DNA of 64,000 bases, from contig NZ_LR743509.1 in NCBI RefSeq assembly GCF_902712875.1, positions 4,416,001-4,480,000 of the forward strand, in the 5' to 3' direction. Positions within the stretch are counted from its first letter, which is position 1. Each line of letters begins with the position of its first letter. A program made the translations under genes and the position numbers. Source of the stretch: Hyphomicrobium sp. ghe19 (GTDB lineage Bacteria; Pseudomonadota; Alphaproteobacteria; Rhizobiales; Hyphomicrobiaceae). A model generated the notes under the pieces. It searched no databases and was not told the origin of the DNA. It worked only from the letters and a program-made list of their open reading frames with translations. Below are positions 55,855 to 63,693 of this stretch, one piece after another.

Positions 55855-56040
55855 TTACGAGATTTTGCTGAAAAGAGTTCTGGCAATAACGAGCTTGAAA
55901 TCTGTGCTCGTGTTGGCGACCCGCCTGAGCAGACCATCCGCTTCGAGTTCCGCAAACATTTGGAACTCCTTCTGCTCGATGTCCGTCAGGTCGGCGTAGT
56001 CACATCGCTTTAGTGTGTTGGCATCTTTGTATCGTGCCAT
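55855..56040 (-). CDS. Small hypothetical protein
   Basis: A 61-aa acidic helical protein (YADLTDIEQKEFQMFAELEADGLLRRV). No family recognised. It begins with ATG 56040 after GGAAAA, and keeps the strand and close spacing of the operon. Confidence 0.55.
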   Translation of the reverse strand: MARYKDANTLKRCDYADLTDIEQKEFQMFAELEADGLLRRVANTSTDFKLVIARTLFSKIS

Positions 56041-56136
56041 TCAGTTTTCCTTTGCTGTTGAGTTGAAGTTGGGAGAAGCGCCCCAGGGCACGGCTAGAAC
56101 CCTGAGGAAAGGACCGACTGCGCTTCTCGATGGGGG

Positions 56137-56532
56137 TTAGGCAGCCTTGGCTTGGATAGCCTTGGCCGTCATGCAAGCTTTGCAGCTTGAGTGCCTGCGG
56201 TCTTTGGAGTCAGGCCGGTTGTAGAAATCAGTGAGTGGTTTGCACTCACCACAAGCTTTGCAGGATTTCCGTAAAACCAGGGGGATGGGGTCATTTCCCT
56301 CGGAAGAAAGTTTTACGGCTGTAGGGGCCTCTAGCGGGCCTTCCTGAGCGTGTTTTCCGCCTGGGATCAATCTATCCCAGTTGGGCTCTAGTCCCTGCAC
56401 AGCGCAGGTCGTGAAAAAGCCCTCGTGTTTCTCAAGCTGCGTTTGTGTCCAGTCCGGACCTGCGAGCTTGATCCAGGTATTCATTAGTCTGAGCTTCGTC
56501 CGAACATGCTCAGGGCTTAAGCCACTTGCCAT
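56137..56532 (-). CDS. Zinc-ribbon hypothetical protein
   Basis: A 131-aa protein. The C-terminal zinc site has C91, C94, C97, C117 and C120 in the pattern KACGECKPLTDFYNRP ... SCKACM, like the zinc-binding part of recombination endonuclease VII-type or similar phage proteins, but the catalytic HNH core is absent. The start has GGAG at good spacing. It is the first gene after the predicted promoter. Confidence 0.65.
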   Translation of the reverse strand: MASGLSPEHVRTKLRLMNTWIKLAGPDWTQTQLEKHEGFFTTCAVQGLEPNWDRLIPGGKHAQEGPLEAPTAVKLSSEGNDPIPLVLRKSCKACGECKPLTDFYNRPDSKDRRHSSCKACMTAKAIQAKAA

Positions 56533-56565
56533 GGCTCGTTCTCCTTTTCTGATTGTGGTTGGGAT

Positions 56566-56700
56566 ATGAGTCCGCCAGCGGCCGATAAGGTTCGGAGTCG
56601 CAAAGCGGCAATGGATGAAATGGATCGAGTTGTGGGGATACTGGCGAGCGAGAGGCTCAAGCCTGAGTCAACTGATTTGAAAATGCGCCGTCGAAGTTAG
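56566..56700 (+). CDS. Possible 44-aa peptide opposite the element's leader
   Basis: An open frame from ATG 56566 to TAG 56700, charged and mostly helical (RKAAMDEMDRVVGILASERL). It has only a weak ribosome site and runs against the predicted operon transcript. It may be chance. Confidence 0.2.
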   Translation: MSPPAADKVRSRKAAMDEMDRVVGILASERLKPESTDLKMRRRS

Positions 56701-56727
56701 GCAACTATCTCGCACCTTCTCTTAATC

Positions 56728-56757
56728 AGTATATCAAGAGTAGGGGGGGTATGTCAA
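56728..56757 (-). promoter_or_regulatory. Sigma70-type promoter of the replication operon
   Basis: On the minus strand, TTGACA (56757-56752) and TATACT (56733-56728) are separated by 18 bases containing a C7 run. It points toward the zinc-ribbon gene, leaving a leader of about 185 bases. A near-consensus -35/-10 is unusual in this GC-rich genome. Confidence 0.65.
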
Positions 56758-56904
56758 GTAAAAAATGCAACTATTTCCGTAGGTTAGCTCTGCGGTGAGT
56801 CAACTAATTGAGTCACTTCAAGCACTTAGCAGACTGAAAAAAACTGACTTTTTTTGACTGCTCTTAACGCTTGCGTCAGCTACCGCAGAGAAGACCTACA
56901 AACT

Positions 56905-57195
56905 TCAGCGTGACTCCCGCCAATCGAGTCTTGCGGCGTCCTTGAAAATCTCATTGAGATCTTTCATTCGAGCGCAGTCCATCATGTCCGCGCCGCGTCC
57001 TTCCAACTCCCTGAACCAAAGCGGGCGATCTCCGGTGCCGCCCCATACGAAGTTCTGATTGTTCGGATTCACGTAAAGTATTTGGTCGGAAAAGATCACC
57101 TGACTCAGAGTGTGGCCTTGATCAGCGCAAAGCAGGATCAACTGTTTCTTGATCTCTAGTCGTTCGTTTCTGATTGCTTGTTCTTCGGCGTTCAT
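56905..57195 (-). CDS. H-NS-like small DNA-binding protein
   Basis: A 96-aa protein. The C-terminal half has YVNPNNQNFVWGGTGDRPLWFRELEGRGADM, resembling the H-NS family DNA-binding motif (YxNPxNPxxxWxGRGxxPxWL). The N-terminal part is short and helical. It may silence or regulate the element's genes. ATG 57195 follows GAGGG; the frame is open 13 codons further. It lies between the integrase gene and the operon promoter. Confidence 0.6.
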   Translation of the reverse strand: MNAEEQAIRNERLEIKKQLILLCADQGHTLSQVIFSDQILYVNPNNQNFVWGGTGDRPLWFRELEGRGADMMDCARMKDLNEIFKDAARLDWRESR

Positions 57196-57291
57196 GCAGC
57201 CCTCATGCGTTGTTGCGTGAGGTAGTTTTAGCACGAGCCGGACACAGGCTGAATCCCAGAATCGCGAGAAGAATCAGAATTGAGGAAACCG

Positions 57292-58596
57292 TCAGCCAGC
57301 TGATCGCATCGGCACGACGTTGCTATCGCGAGCCTCCCGTTCTCTCCGCATATCTTCAAGCAGCAGGTCGTTTATGTGGTTAGCCCATAGTTTCAGGGCC
57401 TCCCGTCTTTCGTCGACAAATTCGAACCGCTGATAGATTCCGGTGAGTCCGCCAACCGCTGGACCAGAGATGTGATTGAGAATGCGCTCCGTTATGTGTG
57501 GAGCAATGCCGAGACCTGCTAAGCCGGTTGCACCTGTCCTACGCAGATCGTGCACCCGCCAAGGCGGTATAGGATTGCCGCCGTTACGCTTCTTGATTTT
57601 GGCATCGATAGCTGCCTTGGCTTTCGAGAAGCCCGATATAGAGAACTCGACACTCTCAATTTTCTTGGTTGTGAAGACGAGCGTATCGCCTGCCTTGTCA
57701 GCCATCGAATGGAATAGATTGACAGCCCAACCAGACAGATGAACGAGGTGTTCGCGCCCGTTCTTTGTCCGTGAGCCCGGAATAATCCACTCATGCTTGC
57801 GAGACAGATCAAGCTCGGACCACGGAAGCTGGGCAACTTCGTCTCGACGCTGAAGCGTTAGCAGTAGCAACTTGAAGTATGGCCCCCATGGATAGGGCAG
57901 GTCAGATGCGGCTGACCAAACCAAGACAAGCTCTTTATCAGTGAGCACCCGGTCCCGGTCCTGATAGCGTTCAGGTGGAGCGAGGCTGTCCATCGGGTCA
58001 ATCGGGATGATGTCTCGAGATAAACACCACTTGAAGAAAGGACGCATGGCATTGAAAACCTGCCTAGCGCCTGACTTTGTGATGCGTTCCTTGTTGTCGA
58101 TTAGCGCGGTGATGTCTTTGCGCGTGATGTCCCCAACAAGCGTTTCGCTACCAAGCTTTGGGATGACCTCGACATTGAAGCGTCGGCGGACCTCGTACCA
58201 GTATGCGCCTTTGGGTGGATTGGTGTTTGGCTTGGCGTGCTTCTCAAACCATAGCTGAAACACGTCTCGCAGTTTGCCGTTGGCGTAAGCCTCGTGCTGT
58301 TTGTTCTTCAATCTTCGCTTGTCGTTCTGCGGATTCACGCCTTCAGCAATTGATGCGATGAGCTTGAGGGCTTCCGTTCGTGCGGCGTCGAGATCCATCA
58401 CCGGGTATTCCCCGAAGACGAAAAGTATCTGCTTGGCGTTGCGTCCACCCTCTCCGAGACGACGCTTGACCAGCCAAGACGCCTTGCCCTTGGGCGAAAT
58501 TCGAAAGGCAAAACCCCTCAAATCCGCATCCCAAAGGGTAGCAACAACCCTGCTTCGGTAGGCTTTCTCAATAGCCTGTTTTGTGAGCTTCGCCAT
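57292..58596 (-). CDS. P4-type tyrosine integrase
   Basis: A 434-aa site-specific recombinase. The N-terminal DUF4102-like arm-binding domain (LTKQAIEKAYRSRVVATLWDADLRGFAFRIS) precedes the core-binding and catalytic domains. Catalytic residues: R250 (TLQRRDE), K278, H349/R352 (HDLRRT), H375 (ILNH) and Y388. All are present, so it is probably active. ATG 58596 is chosen; a TTG three codons upstream is possible. It lies about 300 bases from attR, transcribed away from it. Confidence 0.95.
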   Translation of the reverse strand: MAKLTKQAIEKAYRSRVVATLWDADLRGFAFRISPKGKASWLVKRRLGEGGRNAKQILFVFGEYPVMDLDAARTEALKLIASIAEGVNPQNDKRRLKNKQHEAYANGKLRDVFQLWFEKHAKPNTNPPKGAYWYEVRRRFNVEVIPKLGSETLVGDITRKDITALIDNKERITKSGARQVFNAMRPFFKWCLSRDIIPIDPMDSLAPPERYQDRDRVLTDKELVLVWSAASDLPYPWGPYFKLLLLTLQRRDEVAQLPWSELDLSRKHEWIIPGSRTKNGREHLVHLSGWAVNLFHSMADKAGDTLVFTTKKIESVEFSISGFSKAKAAIDAKIKKRNGGNPIPPWRVHDLRRTGATGLAGLGIAPHITERILNHISGPAVGGLTGIYQRFEFVDERREALKLWANHINDLLLEDMRREREARDSNVVPMRSAG

Positions 58597-58761
58597 GGGG
58601 GTCAATTCGTTGAATTGTTGTTATATTTCAAATACTTGCCGCGCACTTCGAGTCTTCACAGAATTCCAGCTGTGTGTCACGACGAGCGATTTGTTGAGAT
58701 AAATCAGCCGCTTAGCGCCGATGGTGGAGTGCGATGAGACGCAAACGGCGGCAACTTTTGC

Positions 58762-58847
58762 TACCACCTTAATACCACGATTTGCGGTTTGATACCACAG
58801 CAAACACTCAAGTGAACGGTGCGATTTTACCCGTAAGCTGTGGTAGT
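58762..58847. promoter_or_regulatory. Putative integrase arm-type sites at the right end
   Basis: TACCAC occurs at 58762, 58773 and 58793 and inverted at 58842. The TGATACCACA plus CGGTGCGAT(T)TTACCCG pair here (58790-58833) recurs at the left end (50484-50517). This fits arm binding sites of the integrase or an excision factor. Confidence 0.5.
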
Positions 58848-58891
58848 TATTTGGAATTGATCGGTGTAGGAGGAACACGAAAAGTGGGTTC

Positions 58892-58946
58892 GCACGTCAT
58901 TCGTAATGACGGGGTCGCGTGTTCGAGTCACGCAAGCGGCACCATT
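58892..58946 (+). repeat. attR: 55-bp direct repeat
   Basis: Exact copy of 50363-50417. It marks the right boundary of the element; sequence diverges from attL immediately after (GTTTTT against AAATTC). Confidence 0.95.
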
Positions 58947-58960
58947 GTTTTTCAAACACT

Positions 58961-59800
58961 TACCTTACATGATGATCGATCAGCCCCTTTTCTTTCGCGG
59001 TTTAGGGCGCGATTAGGTTCCGGTCTTTTGAGCGATCGTTGGCGCTTGCTTTAGAGCCAAACAGCACGGTCCGCACTGCAACTGCTCAGTCACCGACGCT
59101 GCGCAGCTACGCAAGTCGGGTTATGACATCCAAATTCGCGGGCAATTGCGCGGACAACGGCGGGCGTTCCGCCCTGAATCATTGTTCGCGTTTCCCGGAA
59201 TTTGGCAGTGGTGGAGGGGCCGGTGAAGAAGGATGGCCCCAATGTCCAGCTTGATATCTACTCATTCATGACGACGGCCCCGAACGCTCACTCGGATTCG
59301 ATCAATCACAAATGATGCCGGTGCTGCTTAGCGGAGAAGCGGACTTCGAGACGTAGCTCTCACGGTTCCCGGCCGAGGGCCTTCGCACTGCCGCGAAGCA
59401 ATGATTCCACCGCGATGCGGATTGTGCAGTCGAGGTTTGAGAAGCAGGACCTGCTCGCCGCTTAGCGCCAAGCGGTGCCACCATGCTTTGCCGAACGCAT
59501 ACAAATGGCTCAATCGTTGTAGCCCCGGCTTAAGACCGCGAAAGATAAATTCGCTCTGCCTCACAGCATGGCGTTTGGGATGGCGATGCAGCGGTCGCTC
59601 AAGGCACACGGTGCTAGCGCCCACCCTTCATCCGCGAGGCGGGGGGCGGTTTAAATGCGATTGTCGATAGCCCTACGATAGCTTTTAGCTATTGCATCGA
59701 GAGCCCCAGAGCACTGTCGCTCATGATAGCAGGAGACTTCGCCGCGCATTGCCGCCGACGCTAACCACGCAGAACCTACAATCTCTCACGGAGGTATTTT
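58961..59800. other. Degenerate interval between att copies
   Basis: About 840 bases without a convincing gene. Around 59410-59650 one forward frame reads protein-like in pieces but is broken by stops, which could be a decayed gene. No family was recognised. Confidence 0.4.
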
Positions 59801-60058
59801 ATGCTCAACAAAAAGCTCGTTACAGGCATCGCTTTCGTCTTGCTATCTGCTGCTCCGGCCTACGCTGGTTGCGAAGATGAGTTTGACGCGCTCTCAAAGG
59901 CGATCAGCGGACCGGTCACGATGGGCGCCGGTCACCGCGCGGCCATGATGCGCATGGCGGTGTTGGGCTACGATCACTGCATGGCAGGCGACAGCAAATC
60001 GTTTGACGGCATTCGTGGCCAGATCATGGATGGGATTCGCCAAGGCCTGGGCAACTGA
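59801..60058 (+). CDS. Small exported protein
   Basis: An 85-aa protein. The signal peptide (residues 1-22, ending PAYA) is followed by a mature part with two Cys (GCEDEFDALSKA and YDHCMAG) that could form a disulphide. ATG 59801 has a GGAGG ribosome site 7 bases upstream. No family recognised. It lies between attR and the third att copy, so it may be a leftover gene of an older insertion. Confidence 0.65.
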   Translation: MLNKKLVTGIAFVLLSAAPAYAGCEDEFDALSKAISGPVTMGAGHRAAMMRMAVLGYDHCMAGDSKSFDGIRGQIMDGIRQGLGN

Positions 60059-60601
60059 CTGGCCAGTTGGAAAAGAAAAGCGAAACCCCGCCGTGAGGCT
60101 GCTCTCGTATCAACCGCAACGGCCTTTTGGCTGATGCGGTTGAGATTGGCCGCGACTCCTACAAGCCAATTACAGCCACCAAGATAGCAATCCGGTTCAC
60201 GTTTTGGTGACGGCACGAAATCAGAATAATTTGCGGAATCTGCTTCCGAACGCGGAAGAGCGATCTCTGAGATCTCTGAGATCTCGACGAGGTTGGGATA
60301 GAACGCGACGTAATCCTTAATGATGCTCGACGGGGTCGCGTGTTCGAGTCACGCAAGCGGCACCATTGTTTTTCAAACACTCGCCCTGCAAATTGATGGA
60401 TCGTGGCTCACGCCGCGCGACTCCTCTATTCGACGCATGAATGAAAGGCGCCGACTGCGCCGGTCAGCGGTCTCGGGGGACAATCGATAAGGACGATTTC
60501 AAATCGCGAGGTGGGATCGACCTTGAAGGCGTGCAGATACTCCGCAATGCAGAAGCGGATTTATTTTCAGATCAAGGTCCGCTGAGGCTATGCAGTAGTC
60601 C
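60059..60601. other. Gene-free interval with the third att copy
   Basis: About 540 bases. It contains a short ATCTCTGAG tandem repeat near 60270-60290 and the partial att copy at 60329. No convincing gene. Confidence 0.5.
60329..60381 (+). repeat. Third, partial att copy
   Basis: 53 bases identical to 58908-58960. They cover the tRNA variable region, T-arm and 3' end plus 14 bases beyond the tRNA (GTTTTTCAAACACT). It lacks the anticodon arm. It looks like the right end of an older insertion at the same tRNA. Confidence 0.9.
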
Positions 60602-61888
60602 ATGCGCATCTTGGTGATCGGGGCCTACGGACTGGTGGGCGGCTATGTAACTGCTCGCCTCCTCGGTGAAGGCCACGAGCTCGTCGGCCTTGGTCGTGAG
60701 ACCAGTGTCGCGAGGCGTCGGTTTCCAAAAGCTCGCTGGGTGGACGCAGACCTGCGCGACATGAACGCCGGGCGATGGGCGGCGCTTCTGGACAGCATCG
60801 ACGCGGTGGTCAACTGCGCCGGCGCACTCCAAGACAGCCCGCGCGACGATCTTCGAGCGGTTCACGTCCGGGCTGTGACTGAATTGGCCCGTGCCTGCGA
60901 GCGGCGCGGTGTGCGTCGGTTTGTGCACATCTCGGCGGTCGGCGTCGAGCGCGGCGAGGGACGTTTCCAGCACACGAAACATGAGGCCGAAGCAGCGCTC
61001 CGGGCCACGAACCTCGACTGGATCATTCTCCGGCCCGGCTTAGTGCTTGCGCCGGCAGCCTATGGCGGAAGCGCCCTGCTGCGGGGCCTTGCGGCGTTTC
61101 CTTTTGCGGTTCCGGCCATAAGGCCGGACGCCGTCGTTCAAGTCGTTTCGGTGGACGATGTTGCCCTGGCTGTGGTTCGCGCGCTCACGGTCCCAACAGC
61201 CGGATTCACGTGCGATCTGGTTTCTGCGGAAAGGACAAGCCTTGGCGACATCCTGCGCGCATTGCGATCATGGCTTGGCTTGCCGGACGCGCGCGTGATC
61301 GCCGTGCCTCCATGGGTCGCCGCTTTGACGGCGGGGGTTGCCGATGGACTAGCGTGGCTAGGGTGGCGAAGCCCGATGCGCTCGGCCGCAATGCGTCAGC
61401 TCGCGGGCGGCGTGACCGGGGAAAGCGATGAGGCGAACTCGCGTCTGGGTCTCTCGCCGCGCGGTCTAGTCGAGACGCTTTCGGGCTGGCCGAGCGGTGT
61501 GCAAGAGCGATGGTTCGCGCACTTGTATTTCCTCAAACCTACGATGCTGGCCACTCTGGGAGCGTTCTGGGCGGTCTCGGGCATCATAGGCTTCGTGAGT
61601 CATACCCGCGCAGCCGGGCTGCTCACCGGCGCCGGAATCCCCGCAGGTCTGGCTGATGCTTTTGTGATCGGCGGAAGTATCCTTGACCTTAGCCTGGCCT
61701 TCCTCGTCTCCATACGCGCTACTGCGCCTTTGGCGTTGCGCGCGATGATCGTAGTAACAGCCGGATATCTTTCGGCTGCCAGCGTGTGGGTTCCGGAACT
61801 GTGGGCCGATCCCATGGGGCCGCTTGTGAAAAGCCTGCCGGCGGCAGTGCTCGCGCTTGTTGCCCTGGCGGTGATGGACGAGAGATGA
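60602..61888 (+). CDS. NAD(P)-binding SDR protein fused to a DoxX-like membrane domain
   Basis: A 428-aa protein. An N-terminal atypical SDR (NAD-binding epimerase type) has the Rossmann motif GAYGLVGG at 7-14, NCAGALQ and the variant HTKHEAE. The C-terminal ~130 residues have four membrane segments typical of a DoxX-like domain. It is probably a membrane-tethered oxidoreductase or quinone-linked protein of unknown substrate. Its stop overlaps the next start in ATGA. Confidence 0.85.
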   Translation: MRILVIGAYGLVGGYVTARLLGEGHELVGLGRETSVARRRFPKARWVDADLRDMNAGRWAALLDSIDAVVNCAGALQDSPRDDLRAVHVRAVTELARACERRGVRRFVHISAVGVERGEGRFQHTKHEAEAALRATNLDWIILRPGLVLAPAAYGGSALLRGLAAFPFAVPAIRPDAVVQVVSVDDVALAVVRALTVPTAGFTCDLVSAERTSLGDILRALRSWLGLPDARVIAVPPWVAALTAGVADGLAWLGWRSPMRSAAMRQLAGGVTGESDEANSRLGLSPRGLVETLSGWPSGVQERWFAHLYFLKPTMLATLGAFWAVSGIIGFVSHTRAAGLLTGAGIPAGLADAFVIGGSILDLSLAFLVSIRATAPLALRAMIVVTAGYLSAASVWVPELWADPMGPLVKSLPAAVLALVALAVMDER

Positions 61889-62355
61889 CGCTTTATCTGA
61901 TCCTCAAGACGTTGCACATCATCGGCGCGACCGTTCTCCTCGGCACCGGCGCGGGCATCGCCTTCTTCATGCTGATGGCTCACCGCACGGGAGATTCACG
62001 CCTAGTCGCCCACACGGCGGGAGTGGTTGTCATCGCCGACGGACTGTTCACCGCGACGGCCGTCGTGGTGCAACCGATCACCGGCGGCTGGCTGGCGCTG
62101 CTCGCCGGCTATCCGCTGTTCGACGGGTGGGTTGCCCTGAGTCTCGCGCTCTACGTCGTCGTGGGCCTCTTCTGGCTGCCGGTTGTGTGGATGCAAATGC
62201 GAATGCGCGACATCGCCCGTGACGCGGCCCAGAGAGCCGTGAGCCTGCCGCCCAGCTACTACCGTCTGTGGCGTTTCTGGTTTGCGTTCGGTTTCCCGGC
62301 CTTCGCGTCCGTGCTGGTCATCGTCTGGCTGATGATCAGCAAGCCCAGCCTGTAG
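61885..62355 (+). CDS. DUF2269-family integral membrane protein
   Basis: A 156-aa protein with four membrane segments. The opening LYLILKTLHIIGATVLLGTGAGIAFFM and the segment LFWLPVVWMQMRMRDIA are typical of DUF2269. It overlaps the SDR-DoxX gene by 4 bases, so both are co-expressed and may form one membrane complex. Confidence 0.88.
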   Translation: MTLYLILKTLHIIGATVLLGTGAGIAFFMLMAHRTGDSRLVAHTAGVVVIADGLFTATAVVVQPITGGWLALLAGYPLFDGWVALSLALYVVVGLFWLPVVWMQMRMRDIARDAAQRAVSLPPSYYRLWRFWFAFGFPAFASVLVIVWLMISKPSL

Positions 62356-62551
62356 GCGTTCGTCATCTCGCGATGCCGGCTGTCATGTTCGCGCGCGACG
62401 ATCAGCAAGCCCGGATCGAAAGTTCGCCAGGGGCTCAATTCAGGAATCAAGATCAACGGCAGTCCAATATTCGGACTCTTGACGTCCCACTCATTGTCAC
62501 GCCCTTAGCTATCGGATTAAGTTGCGCTGAGAATATCGGTGGGGGGAAGTG

Positions 62552-63406
62552 ATGACGACTGTTGTTCTTTCGATTTTAGCTGTTTGCCTTTTCGTCATCT
62601 TTCTTAGTCTGAAGATCGTTCCCCAAACGGAAAATTGGCTTGTCGAACGCATGGGACGGTATAGCCGAACCTTGAGTGCCGGCGTTCACATCGTTACGCC
62701 GTTTATCGACCGCATTGCGCACAAGGAAAACATTCTCGAACGTCAGTTGCCGGTAAAGTCGGTGCCGAGCATCACGAAAGATAACGTTCAGATCGAGATC
62801 AAACTCGCCATTCTCTATCGCGTGACGGATGCGTCTAGAGCTTGGTATCGAATCAAAAATATCGACCAGGCGATCGAGACGATCATCACCGGCATCGTTC
62901 GAAGCACGATCGGCAATTCAGACCTCGACGATGTTCAGTCGAACCGTCGTGTGCTTTCAGACACGATCGAGGCTGAGATACAGCACGTCACCGAGGAATG
63001 GGGTATCGTTCTTACGCGGGTCGAGATCTTGGACGTTGAAGTTGATGCCGAAACAAGAACGGCAATGCAGCTGCAATTGAATGCAGAACGCACGCGTCGG
63101 GCTCTCGTTCGCGAAGCCGAGGGCAAGAAGCAAGCTGCCAATCTCAATGCTGATGCGGAGCTCTATACCGCACAACAACAGGCGCAAGCTCAACGCGTTC
63201 TGGCAGATGCGCAAGCCTATACGGTCAGGACCATCGCAGAAGCCATCAACAATGGCGGGGAAGCGGCGATAAACTTCGACATCAAGAAAATCCAGGCTGA
63301 GGCTGTCAAAACGTTAGGGACACAGCCTTCGACGAAGTTGATCCTTCTTCCGTCGGACTTGCTCGAGACGCTGTCTACTGTCGCAAGCAAATTGGTTTTG
63401 AAATGA
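62552..63406 (+). CDS. SPFH/band-7 protein (QmcA/stomatin type)
   Basis: A 284-aa membrane-anchored SPFH protein. One N-terminal membrane segment (about 3-22) is followed by the SPFH domain: VPQTENWLVERMGRYSRTLSAGVHIVTPFID and NVQIEIKLAILYRVTDASRAWYRI. A coiled-coil C-terminal part has REAEGKKQAANLNADAE. It builds microdomain cages in the membrane. It overlaps an NfeD-like gene by 4 bases, the usual partner. Confidence 0.92.
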   Translation: MTTVVLSILAVCLFVIFLSLKIVPQTENWLVERMGRYSRTLSAGVHIVTPFIDRIAHKENILERQLPVKSVPSITKDNVQIEIKLAILYRVTDASRAWYRIKNIDQAIETIITGIVRSTIGNSDLDDVQSNRRVLSDTIEAEIQHVTEEWGIVLTRVEILDVEVDAETRTAMQLQLNAERTRRALVREAEGKKQAANLNADAELYTAQQQAQAQRVLADAQAYTVRTIAEAINNGGEAAINFDIKKIQAEAVKTLGTQPSTKLILLPSDLLETLSTVASKLVLK

Positions 63407-63675
63407 TGATGGATCTCCAGCCATACGAAGTGGCTCTAATCCTCGGCGTCGTGATCTTGGCGCTGGAGATGATAACCGGCGTGTTTATCTGCCTCAGTCT
63501 CGCGATTGGCTTGTTCAGCGTGGCGCTTACGGAATTTCTATCTCAGAATTTCCACTTGGAACGAGACGTCCTAATTTTTGCAGTCGTCGCGATGGGCGCC
63601 TTTATCGGGCTGCGTTTGATCTTTCGATCGAAGGGCGATGTGAAAACGGCCCGCGAAGACGTGAACGATTATTGA
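63403..63675 (+). CDS. Short NfeD-like membrane protein
   Basis: A 90-aa protein with three membrane segments (about 8-23, 25-45 and 55-72) like the membrane part of NfeD/YbbK. The C-terminal OB-fold domain of the family is missing: the protein ends SKGDVKTAREDVNDY. The start overlaps the QmcA-like stop, so it is probably translated. It may be a natural short form or a truncated gene. Confidence 0.75.
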   Translation: MMMDLQPYEVALILGVVILALEMITGVFICLSLAIGLFSVALTEFLSQNFHLERDVLIFAVVAMGAFIGLRLIFRSKGDVKTAREDVNDY

Positions 63676-63693
63676 CGCCGAAGCTGTCATTTG

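Larger units (their letters stand above)
56533..56904. other. Regulatory region of the element
   Basis: About 370 AT-richer bases between the zinc-ribbon and H-NS-like genes. It holds a predicted leftward promoter, three GAGTCA boxes (56665, 56797, 56810), a G7 run, and a possible 44-codon rightward frame at 56566-56700. Confidence 0.6.
50363..58946. mobile_element. 8.6-kb tRNA-Thr-integrated element (satellite-like)
   Basis: Bounded by 55-bp perfect repeats. The genes are the tyrosine integrase next to attR, an H-NS-like gene, six small leftward genes, and a primase-polymerase/helicase, all on the minus strand; a two-gene cargo on the plus strand lies near attL. No capsid, portal, terminase, relaxase or conjugation gene is visible. 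It is visibly more AT-rich than the flanks. Size, self-encoded replication gene and tRNA site fit a phage satellite or a small integrated replicon that needs a helper to move. Confidence 0.9.

Noticed and set aside
58892..58946. Second tRNA-Thr gene
   Set aside because: Only the 3' two-thirds are present; the acceptor 5' strand and D-arm are missing, so it is the attR repeat, not a gene.
50340..58946. Conjugative element or full prophage
   Set aside because: No relaxase, type IV secretion, capsid, portal, terminase or lysis gene could be seen among the element's genes.
59328..59670. Possible gene at 59.3-59.7 kb
   Set aside because: Frames on both strands give no recognisable protein and the best-looking one is broken by stops; kept only as degenerate sequence.
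60159..60380. Leftward 73-codon frame with CRLRDSNTRPRRAS
   Set aside because: Another antisense-tRNA artefact, here from the partial att copy of tRNA-Thr.
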